From: Cryobacterium luteum
GTDB taxonomy: Bacteria > Actinomycetota > Actinomycetes > Actinomycetales > Microbacteriaceae
NCBI RefSeq assembly: GCF_900110125.1
Contig: NZ_FOCN01000020.1
Span: forward strand, 1-59,610
Direction of reading: 5' to 3'
Length of the DNA stretch: 59,610 bases
The notes below the pieces were generated by a model. It searched no databases and was not told the origin of the DNA. It was given only the letters and a program-made list of their open reading frames with translations. Each line of letters starts with the position of its first letter. The stretch's first letter is position 1. This document shows positions 33,703-42,730 of the stretch, in pieces. The position numbers and the translations under genes are program-made.

Positions 33703-34881
33703 ATGACCTTTGAGCTACTCGGCAGCGACTTCTTCGGCTACGAAAACCTTCTCACCGCGCCCGAGCGGGCGGCCATCGTGAAGCTCCGTGCCTACCTCGA
33801 AGCTGAGGTGCGGCCCATTGCAAACGGATGCTGGGACCGCGCCGAATTTCCCACCCAGATCATCAAGCCGCTCGCCGAGCTGGGCCTGTATTCGTTCGGC
33901 TGGGACGAGACCAGGCCATTCGAAAATTCGGCCGTGTTCCGCGGGTTCGTGGCGCTGGAACTGGCGCGAGTGGACGCATCCGTTTCCACCTTCGTCGGCG
34001 TGCAGAACGGGTTGGCGGCCGGGTCGCTCGCGGCCTGTGGCTCGGCGAAGCAGCGCGCCGAGTGGATTCCGCGGCTCGCCTCGGGCGAGATTGTGGGAGC
34101 GTTCGGGCTGACCGAGCCGCTCAGTGGCTCCGACGCGGCGCAGGGCCTGCGCACCACGGCCACCCGCAGCGGCGACAGCTGGACCCTGAACGGCGCCAAG
34201 CGCTGGATCGGCAACGCCACCTTCAGCGACGTGACGATCATCTGGGCCAAGGACACCGCCGACAACCAGGTTAAGGGCTTCATCGTGCCCACCGACACCG
34301 CCGGCTACTCGGCCACCAAAATCGAGGGCAAGATCAGCCTGCGCGCGGTGCAGAACGCCGATATCACCCTGACCGACGTGGTCGTTCCCGAGAGTCTGCG
34401 GCTGCAGAACGCCAACTCCTTCAAGGACACCGCCAAGGTGCTGCGGGCCACGCGCGCTGAGGTGTCGTGGGCGGCCGTCGGCAACGCCATCGGCGCCTAC
34501 GACGCGGCCGTGGCCTATTCGAAGCAGCGCGAGCAGTTCGGCAAAGCCATCGGCGGGCATCAGCTGGTGCAGGATCTGCTGGTGAAGAGCCTCGGCAATA
34601 TCACCGCGAGCCTCGGCATGGTCGTGCGGGTGTCGCAGCTGCACGACGAGGGCGTGCAGCGCGACGAGCATTCCGCGCTGACCAAGGCCTACACGACCAG
34701 CCGCATGAGGGAGAGCGTGGCCTGGTGCCGCGAGCTGTTCGGCGGCAACGGTGTCACCCTCGAATACAACGTGGCCCGGCATTTCGCCGACGCCGAGGCC
34801 ATCTACTCCTACGAGGGCACCCAGGAGATGAACACCCTCATCGTGGGCCGCACGATCACCGGCCAGGCCGCTTTCGTCTGA
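33703..34881 (+). CDS. Acyl-CoA dehydrogenase (glutaryl-CoA dehydrogenase-like)
   Basis: The 392-residue FAD enzyme oxidises an acyl-CoA at the alpha-beta bond. It shows GAFGLTEPLSGSDA (FAD/substrate contact), WTLNGAKRWIGN, SKQREQFGKAIGGHQLVQDLL, LFGGNGVTLEYNVARHFADAEAIYSYEGT with the catalytic Glu in YEGT, and NTLIVGR. The segments resemble glutaryl-CoA dehydrogenases more than straight-chain enzymes, but substrate choice is uncertain. The 110-bp gap to manA contains both promoters. A long hairpin follows the gene. Confidence 0.9.
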   Translation: MTFELLGSDFFGYENLLTAPERAAIVKLRAYLEAEVRPIANGCWDRAEFPTQIIKPLAELGLYSFGWDETRPFENSAVFRGFVALELARVDASVSTFVGVQNGLAAGSLAACGSAKQRAEWIPRLASGEIVGAFGLTEPLSGSDAAQGLRTTATRSGDSWTLNGAKRWIGNATFSDVTIIWAKDTADNQVKGFIVPTDTAGYSATKIEGKISLRAVQNADITLTDVVVPESLRLQNANSFKDTAKVLRATRAEVSWAAVGNAIGAYDAAVAYSKQREQFGKAIGGHQLVQDLLVKSLGNITASLGMVVRVSQLHDEGVQRDEHSALTKAYTTSRMRESVAWCRELFGGNGVTLEYNVARHFADAEAIYSYEGTQEMNTLIVGRTITGQAAFV

Positions 34882-34948
34882 GCCGCGTATGGGCCCCGGC
34901 GGCCGTCTGCACCGCGCCGCCGGCTGCACCGGGCCCGGCTGCGCGTTA

Positions 34949-35017
34949 TGCCGGTAGATTTTGCGACACGCCGGGCGGGGTATCCGTTTAGCACGGCGTG
35001 TCGCACATTTACCGGCA
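34949..35017. repeat. Long inverted repeat after acyl-CoA dehydrogenase
   Basis: Arms at 34949-34973 and 34994-35017 pair over about 24 bp (TGCCGGTA... TGCGACACGCCG) with one bulge and two mismatches, around a 20-base loop containing GTATCCGTTT. The arm and loop sequence TGCGACACGCCGGGCGGGGT also appears, diverged, near 60-97 on the opposite strand, so it is probably a dispersed element. It can also act as a terminator. Confidence 0.8.
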
Positions 35018-35121
35018 CAACGTACACAAACGGATGCCCGCCCCCGCGCAATACCGCCGGCCCGCCCCCGAAACCACCCCGCGGACTGTGCGACCGCGCC
35101 GCCCCGGGCTACGGTGTCGGA

Positions 35122-35151
35122 ATGAGAGCACACGAGAGCGGCCGGGAGTGA
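35122..35151 (+). other. Nine-codon upstream ORF overlapping the oxidoreductase start
   Basis: ATG at 35122 opens a nine-codon frame that ends in TGA overlapping the GTG start at 35148 (GTGA). No good Shine-Dalgarno precedes the GTG, so reading of this mini-frame could deliver ribosomes to it. Confidence 0.4.
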
Positions 35152-36605
35152 CGACCGATCAGGGGCTCGACGCGATCGTCGTCGGATCCGGCCCGAACGG
35201 CCTCGCCGCCGCCGTCACCCTCGCCCGTGCCGGCCTCAGGGTGCGTGTGTACGAGCGCAACGGGCAGATCGGCGGTGGGGCGGCGACCGCCGAACTCACC
35301 CTGCCGGGGTTTCACCACGACGTGGGATCCGCCGTGCATCCGCTCGCGCTCGCCTCCGAATTCTTCCAACGGTTCGGCCTCAAAGATCGCATCGAGCTGA
35401 AAGTGCCCGAGATCTCCTACGGGCATCCGCTGCCCGGCGGCCGCGCCGGCGTGGCCTGGCGCGACCTCGAACGCACCGCGTCCGGGCTCGGCCGCGACGG
35501 TGCCGCCTGGCTGCGGTTGCTGGGGCCGCTCGTGCGGAACATCAACGCCATCGCCGAACTCACCGGGGATGCGCTGCTGCGCGTGCCGCGGCATCCGCTC
35601 ACCCTGGCCAGCTTCGGGCTGCGCACCCTCGAGCAGGGCGGCCCGGCCTGGAACTGGCGCTTCACCGGCGACACCGCTCCGGCGCTACTCACCGGCACCT
35701 TCGCCCACTCCATCGGCCGGCTGCCGAGCCCGTCCACCGCCGGTGCCGGCCTCACCCTCGCCGCGCACGCGCACGCCGGCGGCTGGCCCCTACCCACCGG
35801 CGGAAGCGGCGCCATCGTGCAGGCCCTCGCCGACGACCTGCTCGCGCACGGCGGTGAAATCGTAACGGATGCCGAGATCACCAGCCTCAGAGAGCTGCCG
35901 CCGGCACGCGTCGTGCTGCTCGACGTGACGCCGCGCGCCCTCATCGACCTGGCCGACGGCGCCCTGCCAGCCCGCTACCTCAAAGCCATGAAACGGTTCC
36001 GCTACGGCAACGCGGTCGCCAAGGTGGACTTCGCACTGAACGGACCGGTGCCATGGACCGCAGACGACCTGCGGCGAGCGCCGACCCTGCACGTGGGAGG
36101 CACCCGCGCCGACCAGGCCCGCGCCGAGAACGCCGTCGCCCGCGGCCGCCACGCCGATTCCCCCTATGTGCTCGCCGCGCAGCCGAGCATTCTCGATGCA
36201 ACCCGCGCTCCGGCCACAAAGCACACCCTCTGGACCTACACGCACGTGCCGGCCGGCTCCACCCGTGACCAGACCGAGCAGATCACCCGGCAGATCGAAC
36301 GCTTCGCGCCGGGCTTTCGCGACATTATTCTCGCCTCGGCCGGCCAGACCGCCGCGCAGATGCAGAATCACAATCCCAACCACGTGGGCGGCGACATCGC
36401 GGCCGGAGCCATCAGCATGGCGCAGCTCGTTCGCCGCCCGGTGCCCTCGGGCGACCCGTGGCGCACCCCCCTCGACGGCGTCTACCTCTGCTCCTCGTCG
36501 ACCTCACCCGGCCCCGGCGTGCACGGAATGTGCGGCTACCGCGCCGCCCTCAGCGCCCTGGCCCACGAATACAACATCACGACGCCCCCCGACCTGTCCT
36601 CCTAA
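35148..36605 (+). CDS. FAD-dependent oxidoreductase (phytoene desaturase-like)
   Basis: The 485-residue flavoprotein belongs to the phytoene dehydrogenase/amine oxidase-like superfamily. It has the dinucleotide-binding motif [22 protein letters not shown] at the start, then [21 protein letters not shown], and the C-terminal FAD contact [27 protein letters not shown] at 35148 places the Rossmann motif at the extreme N-terminus as usual. No carotenoid genes are nearby, so the substrate is unknown. It is followed 29 bp later by an SRPBCC protein, a frequent actinobacterial pairing that suggests a lipid or hydrophobic ligand. Confidence 0.85.
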   Translation: MTTDQGLDAIVVGSGPNGLAAAVTLARAGLRVRVYERNGQIGGGAATAELTLPGFHHDVGSAVHPLALASEFFQRFGLKDRIELKVPEISYGHPLPGGRAGVAWRDLERTASGLGRDGAAWLRLLGPLVRNINAIAELTGDALLRVPRHPLTLASFGLRTLEQGGPAWNWRFTGDTAPALLTGTFAHSIGRLPSPSTAGAGLTLAAHAHAGGWPLPTGGSGAIVQALADDLLAHGGEIVTDAEITSLRELPPARVVLLDVTPRALIDLADGALPARYLKAMKRFRYGNAVAKVDFALNGPVPWTADDLRRAPTLHVGGTRADQARAENAVARGRHADSPYVLAAQPSILDATRAPATKHTLWTYTHVPAGSTRDQTEQITRQIERFAPGFRDIILASAGQTAAQMQNHNPNHVGGDIAAGAISMAQLVRRPVPSGDPWRTPLDGVYLCSSSTSPGPGVHGMCGYRAALSALAHEYNITTPPDLSS

Positions 36606-36634
36606 CCCTTTCGCACGAACACCAAGGAGCCCCC

Positions 36635-37072
36635 ATGGCCGTGAACTATCGAAAATTCAGCTGCACCGCCGAGCAGGTCTTCGCGGTGCTCGAAAACGGA
36701 TGGCTCTACCCCACCTGGGTCGTGGGCGCGAGCCGCATGCGCGACGTCGACGCGAACTGGCCCGCCGTCGGCAGCCGCCTCCACCACTCGGTCGGCGTCT
36801 GGCCGGCCCTGCTCGACGATTCCACCTCCGTGCTCGAATGGCAGGCGCCCCGCCACGCCATGCTGAAGGCCCGCGGCTGGCCGATCGGCGAGGCGCACGT
36901 GACGATCGACGTTCAAGATCGCGACAGCGGATGCCTCGTGCGCATCACCGAAGACGTCGTCGCCGGCCCAGCGCGCCTCGTCCCCACCCCGCTGAGCGAT
37001 CTGGCCATCGGCTACCGCAACACGGAGACCCTGCGCCGCCTCGCCTACCTGGCCGAGGGCCACGCCGACTGA
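36635..37072 (+). CDS. SRPBCC-family (START-like) protein
   Basis: The 145-residue protein fits the polyketide cyclase/START-like hydrophobic pocket family: N-terminal FSCTAEQVFAVLENGWLYPTWVVGASRMRDV, HHSVGVWPALLDD, and a C-terminal helix RNTETLRRLAYLAEG. A clear AAGGAG lies 5 bp before the ATG. It probably binds a hydrophobic ligand and works with the upstream FAD enzyme. Neither ligand nor reaction can be named. Confidence 0.85.
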   Translation: MAVNYRKFSCTAEQVFAVLENGWLYPTWVVGASRMRDVDANWPAVGSRLHHSVGVWPALLDDSTSVLEWQAPRHAMLKARGWPIGEAHVTIDVQDRDSGCLVRITEDVVAGPARLVPTPLSDLAIGYRNTETLRRLAYLAEGHAD

Positions 37073-37124
37073 ACGTCTCGCGAGACCGGGCGAAACGTTG
37101 CTTCAGCCACCCGAGGCAACACGT

Positions 37125-37140
37125 CACCCGCTCGCGGGTG
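37125..37140 (+). terminator. Short hairpin after the SRPBCC gene
   Basis: CACCCG-CTCG-CGGGTG forms a 6-bp stem in the 134-bp gap before the O-antigen-ligase-like gene; a TCTCGCGAGA palindrome lies at 37076-37085. Either could mark transcript ends; there is no T-run. Confidence 0.3.
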
Positions 37141-37206
37141 AAACGGCGAAGCGCATGCACCCCAATCTCGCGAACCCCGGCGCACCAGGAACGGTAATCT
37201 GAACCC

Positions 37207-38634
37207 ATGCCCACCGTGCAGAGCCGCCTCGTCATTCGACTCTTCGCGACCTTCGTCTGGTTCACCGTTCTGGCCGGCCAGTTCTGGCGCAACCTCGGCG
37301 GCTGGTGGGGCTTCGGCGCCATCGCCGTGATCGTAGTCGTCGGCAGCATCATCGGCCTGAGCACCCAACGCACCAACGCCCGCAACCGGGCCAACGCCGC
37401 CGCTGCAGTCCCCACCCCCAACAGCACACCGTTCGACGACACCCCCACAGCTCGTGATATCGCCCGCGGCCACACCTATCAGGCCGCCCTCGCCCCGCCG
37501 CTGAACTGGCGCAAATTTCCCAAGACCATCACCGCGTTCCTGCTGCTGGCCACCCTGTCGATCGCGTGGTCGTATTACCCGGGGGCATCCGCTCTGGGAA
37601 TCACCCTGCAGCTGATCACCACCCTCGCCGCGCTCTTCTTAGCCGTCACCCTCACCTGGCCGGAGCTGCTGCGCACCCTGGGCGGCGCCCTGCGCTGGGT
37701 GCTCGCGCTCAGCCTCGGGTTCGAGCTGTTCGTGGCGGTCGTCGTGCAGGCACCGGTGCTGCCGTTCTTCGTTGACTACGGCACCGACAACGTGCCGAGC
37801 GCCTTCTACTGGAGCCGCGGCCTGCTGCTCACGGGCGGCCCGATCGAGGGCATCGTCGCCAACCGCAACCTGCTCGGCTTCATCGCGCTCACCGCCATCA
37901 TCGTCTTCGTCGTGCAGCTCAGGGCCCACACCGTCAAGCGCAATGCCGGCCTCATCTGGCTTGCCCTCGCCGTGGGGATGCTGCTGCTCACCCGATCCGC
38001 CACGGTCACCGTGTCGCTCGTCGCGGTCGTCGCGGCCCTGCTCTTCGCGCTCTGGGCGCGCACCGTGCACGATCAGCACCGGCGGCCGCTGTATGTCGTG
38101 GCGGCGGCATCCGTTCTGGCGGTGGCAGCAGCCCTTGCGCTGTTCTCCTCGCAGCTGTTCGGGCTGCTCGGCCGCAGCGACGACCTCACCGGCCGCTTCG
38201 ACATTTGGGCCAGCGTCACCCAGCTCGCCCTCGAACGTCCCCTGTTCGGCTGGGGCTGGGTGAGCTATTGGGTGCCGTGGGTGGAACCGTTCAACGACCT
38301 TGCCGTGCGCAAGGGCGTCACCTACCTGCAGGCTCATAATGCCTGGCTCGACGTGTGGCTGCAGCTCGGTATCGTCGGCGTCATCCTGTTCGCCGCCCTG
38401 GTCTTCTCCACCCTGTGGCGGGCCTGGTTTCTCGCCGTGGACCGCCCCCGCGTCGGCATTCACGACACCGAACCGTTCGCCGTCTCGGCGCTGCTGCCGC
38501 TGCTGCTGCTCGCTGCCCTGATCGCGCAGAGCGTGGCCGAAAGCCGCCTGCTGATCGAGAGCGGCTGGGTGATTCTCATTGTGCTCGCCGTCGTCACGAA
38601 ACGTCAGCAACACGCGCCCCGACCGATGCCGTAG
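37207..38634 (+). CDS. O-antigen ligase-like membrane protein, first of a tandem pair
   Basis: The 475-residue protein has about 12 hydrophobic segments and a large extracytoplasmic loop ending in PLFGWGWVSYWVPWVEPFN and YLQAHNAWLDVWLQLGIVG, the H-N pattern of Wzy/WaaL-type ligases and polymerases. It should join or polymerise undecaprenyl-linked glycans outside the membrane. A linker of about 50 polar residues (about 50-95) interrupts the first helices. A related copy follows 22 bp downstream. Confidence 0.82.
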   Translation: MPTVQSRLVIRLFATFVWFTVLAGQFWRNLGGWWGFGAIAVIVVVGSIIGLSTQRTNARNRANAAAAVPTPNSTPFDDTPTARDIARGHTYQAALAPPLNWRKFPKTITAFLLLATLSIAWSYYPGASALGITLQLITTLAALFLAVTLTWPELLRTLGGALRWVLALSLGFELFVAVVVQAPVLPFFVDYGTDNVPSAFYWSRGLLLTGGPIEGIVANRNLLGFIALTAIIVFVVQLRAHTVKRNAGLIWLALAVGMLLLTRSATVTVSLVAVVAALLFALWARTVHDQHRRPLYVVAAASVLAVAAALALFSSQLFGLLGRSDDLTGRFDIWASVTQLALERPLFGWGWVSYWVPWVEPFNDLAVRKGVTYLQAHNAWLDVWLQLGIVGVILFAALVFSTLWRAWFLAVDRPRVGIHDTEPFAVSALLPLLLLAALIAQSVAESRLLIESGWVILIVLAVVTKRQQHAPRPMP

Positions 38635-38656
38635 ATTGCGCGCGGTAACTTAGAGG

Positions 38657-39940
38657 ATGCCCACCCTGCACGACGCCCTGCGCCGCGTGCTCGCGTCGCC
38701 GAAATTCGCGGCCGCGCTCACGCTCACCATTCTGGCCACCGCGTTCAGCACCCACCTGCTGCGCAGCGTCATGGGCTGGCCCGGCCTCATCGGCATTCTC
38801 GGCGGCCTCGTCGTGCTCGCCGTATTCTCGCTGCTGGCCCGCCGCCCCATTGTGGAATGGCACGGCCTGCTGCCCATCTCGATCATCGTATTCGTGGCCT
38901 GGTGCGCGCTCTCCGGTGTGTGGAGCGGTTATGTCACCGAGACCGTCATCGGCGTCAGTTACCAGATCACCGTCGGGTTTCTTGCCATCTATGTGGCCCT
39001 GGTGCGCGACACGTTCCAGGTGGTACGCGCCATCGGCGACGTGCTGCGGGTGCTGCTCGGCCTCTCGATCGTGCTCGAGGTGCTCTCGGGGCTGCTGCTC
39101 GATTTGCCCATCGCGTTTCTCGGCGTGGTCGGCGATATCGACCGGCTCGGCCCCATCCAGGGCGTGTTCGGCTCCCGCAACGTCTTCGGACTCATCGCCC
39201 TCATCGCCGCCGTCACCTTCTACGTGGAGCTGCGGGCGAGATCCATTCCGCGCAACCTTGGCATCGGATCCATGTGGCTGGCCGGCGTCTGCCTCGTGCT
39301 CACCCGCTCCCCGGTCATCGTGGTCGTCGCACTCTGCGTGGTCGTCGCCGCGCTGGCCCTCTATCGGTTGCGCAGCACGCCCGTCGAAGGCAGGTGGATG
39401 CTGCAGCTCGGCCTCCTGAGTGCGGCTCTCGTCGCCGCCGGCGCGGCCTGGCTCGGTCGCACGGCTATCATCGGCACCCTGAACGCCGGCAGCGAGTTCG
39501 AAGCGCGCTACTCGCTGTGGAGCGAAATGTGGCGGCTGGTGGAACTGCATCCGCTCGAGGGCTGGGGCTGGGCCGGATTCTGGCCGCAGAACGTGACTCC
39601 CTACGGCTGGCTGGAATTCACCACCGGACGCCTGCACGCCACCGGCCTCAACGCCTACCTCGACGTGTATTTTCAGGTGGGACTGATCGGCTTTCTCGCG
39701 TTTCTCGCCCTCGTACTGCTGGCCTTCGTGCGCTCCTGGCTGCTCGCCTCGAACAAGCGCTCGCTGGTCTACGTCTGGGTGCCGCTCATTCTGGTCACCC
39801 TGCTCGTGACGAGCGCGGCGGAAAGCACCATTTTGTTCGAGTTCGGCTGGCTGCTGCTGGTGATCTGCTCGGTCAAGGCCGCGCAGGGCCTCAGCTGGCG
39901 CAGCGCCCTGCCGCACAAGCCGCACCCCGACGCCCCGTAG
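38657..39940 (+). CDS. O-antigen ligase-like membrane protein, second of a tandem pair
   Basis: This 427-residue paralogue of the upstream gene has the same plan: about ten to twelve helices, GVFGSRNVFGLIALI, FEARYSLWSEMWRLVELHPLEGWGW and the terminal LNAYLDVYFQVGLIGF. The conserved His/Asn positions differ slightly from the first copy, so the two may act on different acceptors, or one may polymerise and one ligate. It is followed by a direct repeat and a convergent HNH gene. Confidence 0.82.
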   Translation: MPTLHDALRRVLASPKFAAALTLTILATAFSTHLLRSVMGWPGLIGILGGLVVLAVFSLLARRPIVEWHGLLPISIIVFVAWCALSGVWSGYVTETVIGVSYQITVGFLAIYVALVRDTFQVVRAIGDVLRVLLGLSIVLEVLSGLLLDLPIAFLGVVGDIDRLGPIQGVFGSRNVFGLIALIAAVTFYVELRARSIPRNLGIGSMWLAGVCLVLTRSPVIVVVALCVVVAALALYRLRSTPVEGRWMLQLGLLSAALVAAGAAWLGRTAIIGTLNAGSEFEARYSLWSEMWRLVELHPLEGWGWAGFWPQNVTPYGWLEFTTGRLHATGLNAYLDVYFQVGLIGFLAFLALVLLAFVRSWLLASNKRSLVYVWVPLILVTLLVTSAAESTILFEFGWLLLVICSVKAAQGLSWRSALPHKPHPDAP

Positions 39941-39981
39941 CGTGTGCCCACGGCACGCCTCCGGCCGGTCTCGAGCTCCCC

Positions 39982-40094
39982 ATCCCGCTGGTCGAGGCCA
40001 CCGCAACCGCCATACGACCAACGCTGGCGGTCCGCGGGCCGCAACAATCCCGCTGGTCGAGCTCGCCGAGACCGCCATACGACCAACGCTGGCA
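39982..40094. repeat. Two-copy 48-bp direct repeat
   Basis: Copies at 39982-40029 and 40047-40094 share ATCCCGCTGGTCGAG and ACCGCCATACGACCAACGCTGG with a few differences in between. CTGGTCGAG...CGCCGAGACC is typical of dispersed repeats in Microbacteriaceae. It lies between the ligase-like gene and the HNH gene. Confidence 0.8.
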
Positions 40095-40111
40095 ACCTGT
40101 GCGACCGTGCG

Positions 40112-41812
40112 TCAGCTGGCTTCGGCATCCTGCACCCGTTGGAGTTCGAGCATGAGCGGGCTCTTGCTGGCGAGCGGAATCAGCGTCTGCGTCGGGTCAA
40201 TGGTCGCGGGCGGTTGCAGCCAGAACGCGCCAGACTCGCCAATCACTCGCCAACCTTCCTGGTGAAGTCGGCGGTGGCAGGGGCCGCAGAACAACAGTCC
40301 GCGATCAATATCGGTCTCGCCCGTGTCACGCACCCACTGGTCGGCGTGGTGCGCCTCCGTTCGGGAAGGCGGCAGGTCGCACCCCGGAAACATGCATCCG
40401 CCGTCGCGCACGCCCATAGCCACGCGTTGCGCCTCGCTAAAGGTACGCACGGTGCGGCCCAATTTCAGCGGATGCCCCGCCTCGTCTACCAGCAGCCGCA
40501 ACTGGCCGGTGTCACAGAGGTACTTCTGCACCGTTTCGAGTGAAATCGGGGCCGGGTTTCCCTCGAGAAAGCCGTGCCCAACGCGTTGTGGTGATTGTGC
40601 AGGAACACATGCCGGCCGAGTCAGTTTCAATGGTTCGGTTGGAGCTGGCGATCCGGCCCCCGGTGTCGCGGCGGCGGCTCCCGAGCCCGGTCGAGCGTTG
40701 CCCGGTGCCGCACTTCCCGTGTGGTTTGAGGCCTCCGACGTCCGGCTGTGGGCGTCTGCACCAGTCACGGTCACTGTCACGCCACGGGGCACGGCCAGTC
40801 CGGCCCGCTGAAGATCGGCCTGGGTGACGACGATGCGCACGGCCGGCTGGCGTCCACCGTACATTTTGGTGGGGTCGGCATCCGTGCCGGTCTTGAGCAG
40901 CGCGGTGAAGCAGTCGGCGGCGATCTGATCCACGGTGCGCGGGTCATTGCGCACCCGGTCGGCCCAGGCTTCCTGATCCGGGTCGACGAACCGCACGCCG
41001 CCGCGCAGGCGCGGGCTGGTGAGGCACTCGTACGCGCTGATCCAGTACTCGCCCTGCTCCGGTGCGAGCAATCCGCTGAGCACGACCATGCCGTCCTGGC
41101 GGCGGAACACCTTGAACCGGGTGTCATCGCGGGCCTGCTTCTCCCGCGCCCGGACGCCGGCTTCGTCGAGCTGGTCCCGTAAGCGGCGAGCCCGGCGGTA
41201 CACCAGCTCCACGTTGAGCCCAGTAACCTCCGGCACCAGTTCGGTGAGGGCGTCCCGAAGAATTTGGGCCGACACGGCCTGGTCGATCTCGCCGAGGCCG
41301 CATCGCAGGGCGTCGGCCTGGTCGACCGTGAGGCTTCCGGCAGCGACGGCGTGCACGATCGGTGCCTGCCACGGCACCTCCACGATCTCAGATTCCACTT
41401 CGGCGAGGTCCAGATTGATCGAAGGGTTCAGCAGCAAATCCGCTGCTCGTTTCTCCGCTTGGTCCGCCGCGAACTTTTCTGCGGCATCCGTTTCGCCCAT
41501 CAAGACCCCCGAGGCGACCAGCTTGACGGCCTCGCCCCGCGAGGAACCGTTCACGTGCTGAACCATCGCCTCCGGAGTGGCGAACCCCTGCCGTGCCGCC
41601 AAACCCTCCCGGCCCAACTCCGGCCGCGAGCGGCGGGCGACGGTGCCGGCCATCCACGCCGCGAACACATCGAGCAGGCGCCGAGCCTCGGCCAACGAGT
41701 GCTGACCGGCCAACACGTCAGCCTCGGGCAGTGCGTCGAATGCCGCGCTGCAATCGCCCAGAGAAGCGACCCGATCGGCCGCCCGGCGAAGCTCATCAGC
41801 GAGGTTGTTCAT
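40112..41812 (-). CDS. DUF222/HNH endonuclease-domain protein
   Basis: The 566-residue protein has the DUF222 (13E12-type) helical region (about 1-330) and a C-terminal HNH nuclease motif: CMFPGCDLPPSRTEAHHADQW, then GLLFCGPCHRRLHQEGW with paired Cys for zinc. A disordered Ala/Gly/Pro/Thr linker of about 55 residues lies before the HNH part. Such genes occur in many copies in actinobacteria and are often linked to mobile DNA. Function is unproven. It interrupts the polysaccharide region together with the PIN remnant. Confidence 0.9.
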   Translation of the reverse strand: MNNLADELRRAADRVASLGDCSAAFDALPEADVLAGQHSLAEARRLLDVFAAWMAGTVARRSRPELGREGLAARQGFATPEAMVQHVNGSSRGEAVKLVASGVLMGETDAAEKFAADQAEKRAADLLLNPSINLDLAEVESEIVEVPWQAPIVHAVAAGSLTVDQADALRCGLGEIDQAVSAQILRDALTELVPEVTGLNVELVYRRARRLRDQLDEAGVRAREKQARDDTRFKVFRRQDGMVVLSGLLAPEQGEYWISAYECLTSPRLRGGVRFVDPDQEAWADRVRNDPRTVDQIAADCFTALLKTGTDADPTKMYGGRQPAVRIVVTQADLQRAGLAVPRGVTVTVTGADAHSRTSEASNHTGSAAPGNARPGSGAAAATPGAGSPAPTEPLKLTRPACVPAQSPQRVGHGFLEGNPAPISLETVQKYLCDTGQLRLLVDEAGHPLKLGRTVRTFSEAQRVAMGVRDGGCMFPGCDLPPSRTEAHHADQWVRDTGETDIDRGLLFCGPCHRRLHQEGWRVIGESGAFWLQPPATIDPTQTLIPLASKSPLMLELQRVQDAEAS

Positions 41813-41943
41813 ACCTCAATTCTCCCAGCAAATCGCACGAACGCCGAATTATCCTCAATACCCGTGGACAATAAATCGAACTGGAATCTGTGGAGGAGCG
41901 GCGCCAGCTGGGGCGCGCCAATCCCCTTGGCCCGTGACTGGCA

Positions 41944-42135
41944 ATGCTGCACATGGACCGGAGCGTCTTCCGCGAGGCCGGGCTCCTCACGGGTGCCAGC
42001 TTGCGGAGCCTGGACGCCCTTCACATCGCCGCGGCTCTCCAAGCATCAGCCAACGAGTTCATCACCTACGATCCTCGCCAGCAGGCGGCAGCCGAAGCCG
42101 TCGGCCTGCGGCTACGAGCCCCCGGACGAAGCTGA
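41944..42135 (+). pseudogene. Truncated PIN-domain (VapC-like) toxin remnant
   Basis: The 63-residue frame matches only the C-terminal half of VapC-type PIN proteins: VFREAGLL, LRSLDALHIAAALQASANEF and ITYDPRQQAAAEAVGL, with the usual acidic residue in SLDALH. The N-terminal catalytic Asp region is missing, an in-frame stop lies directly upstream, and no antitoxin gene is seen. It is most likely a decayed toxin-antitoxin gene. Confidence 0.75.
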
Positions 42136-42186
42136 GCCGCAGTGAAACGCAGCCGTTCACGTTTTCGCCCTCAGCAGCGGATGCCG

Positions 42187-42666
42187 TCAGCCCGTCTCGC
42201 CGGGCATGTTGACCATGCCCTCGAGCTCGGCTTCGCTCACCCGCACCATGCTGCCGAACAGGGTCCATTCGGGCGCACCAATGACGCCGCCGACGATGCA
42301 GTTGCTCGCGCCGACATCGACCAGGGCGGGCTCACGATTGCCGTCGCTCGCCTCGACATACACGAAATGCTTGCCGTCGTCGCGCAGCACGACCATCGAG
42401 CTGGCAAAGTCAGCGAAGGTCACGAGCCCGGGATCCCCCACGTAGAACCCAATGGTCTGCGCCTTGCAGAGCGCGTAGGCATCAATCGGTTCCAGCGGGC
42501 TGTCGGCCGTTCGCGCCGACGGATCCGGCGTGACCGTGATGGTCGGAATCGGAACCGGCTCGGCGCTCTCAGTCGCGTCCGGCGGCGCGGTCGTTGGCAC
42601 GCACCCCGTTAGCAGCAACGCGGCCGCGCTCAGCGCCCCGGCCAGCAGTATTCTCGTATATTTCAC
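42187..42666 (-). CDS. Small lipoprotein of unknown function
   Basis: The 159-residue product has a lipoprotein signal (VKYTRILLAGALSAAALLLTGC, read with the GTG as Met), a Pro/Thr-rich linker and a small domain containing two Cys (ALCKAQ and SNCIVGG). GAGGGGGG upstream supports the GTG at 42666. Longer upstream frames lack a coherent start. It is on the same strand as the GT2 genes upstream, 64 bp downstream of them. No domain is recognised. Confidence 0.75.
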   Translation of the reverse strand: MKYTRILLAGALSAAALLLTGCVPTTAPPDATESAEPVPIPTITVTPDPSARTADSPLEPIDAYALCKAQTIGFYVGDPGLVTFADFASSMVVLRDDGKHFVYVEASDGNREPALVDVGASNCIVGGVIGAPEWTLFGSMVRVSEAELEGMVNMPGETG

Positions 42667-42730
42667 CGTGCCCCCCTCTTTCAGCCACAGCCACGGAACA
42701 TCAGTTGACGCCCGCCCACAAGGCAACAGA

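Noticed and set aside
41805..42212. 135-residue frame overlapping the PIN remnant
   Set aside because: It is in another frame and lacks domain similarity, whereas the 41944 frame matches PIN proteins.
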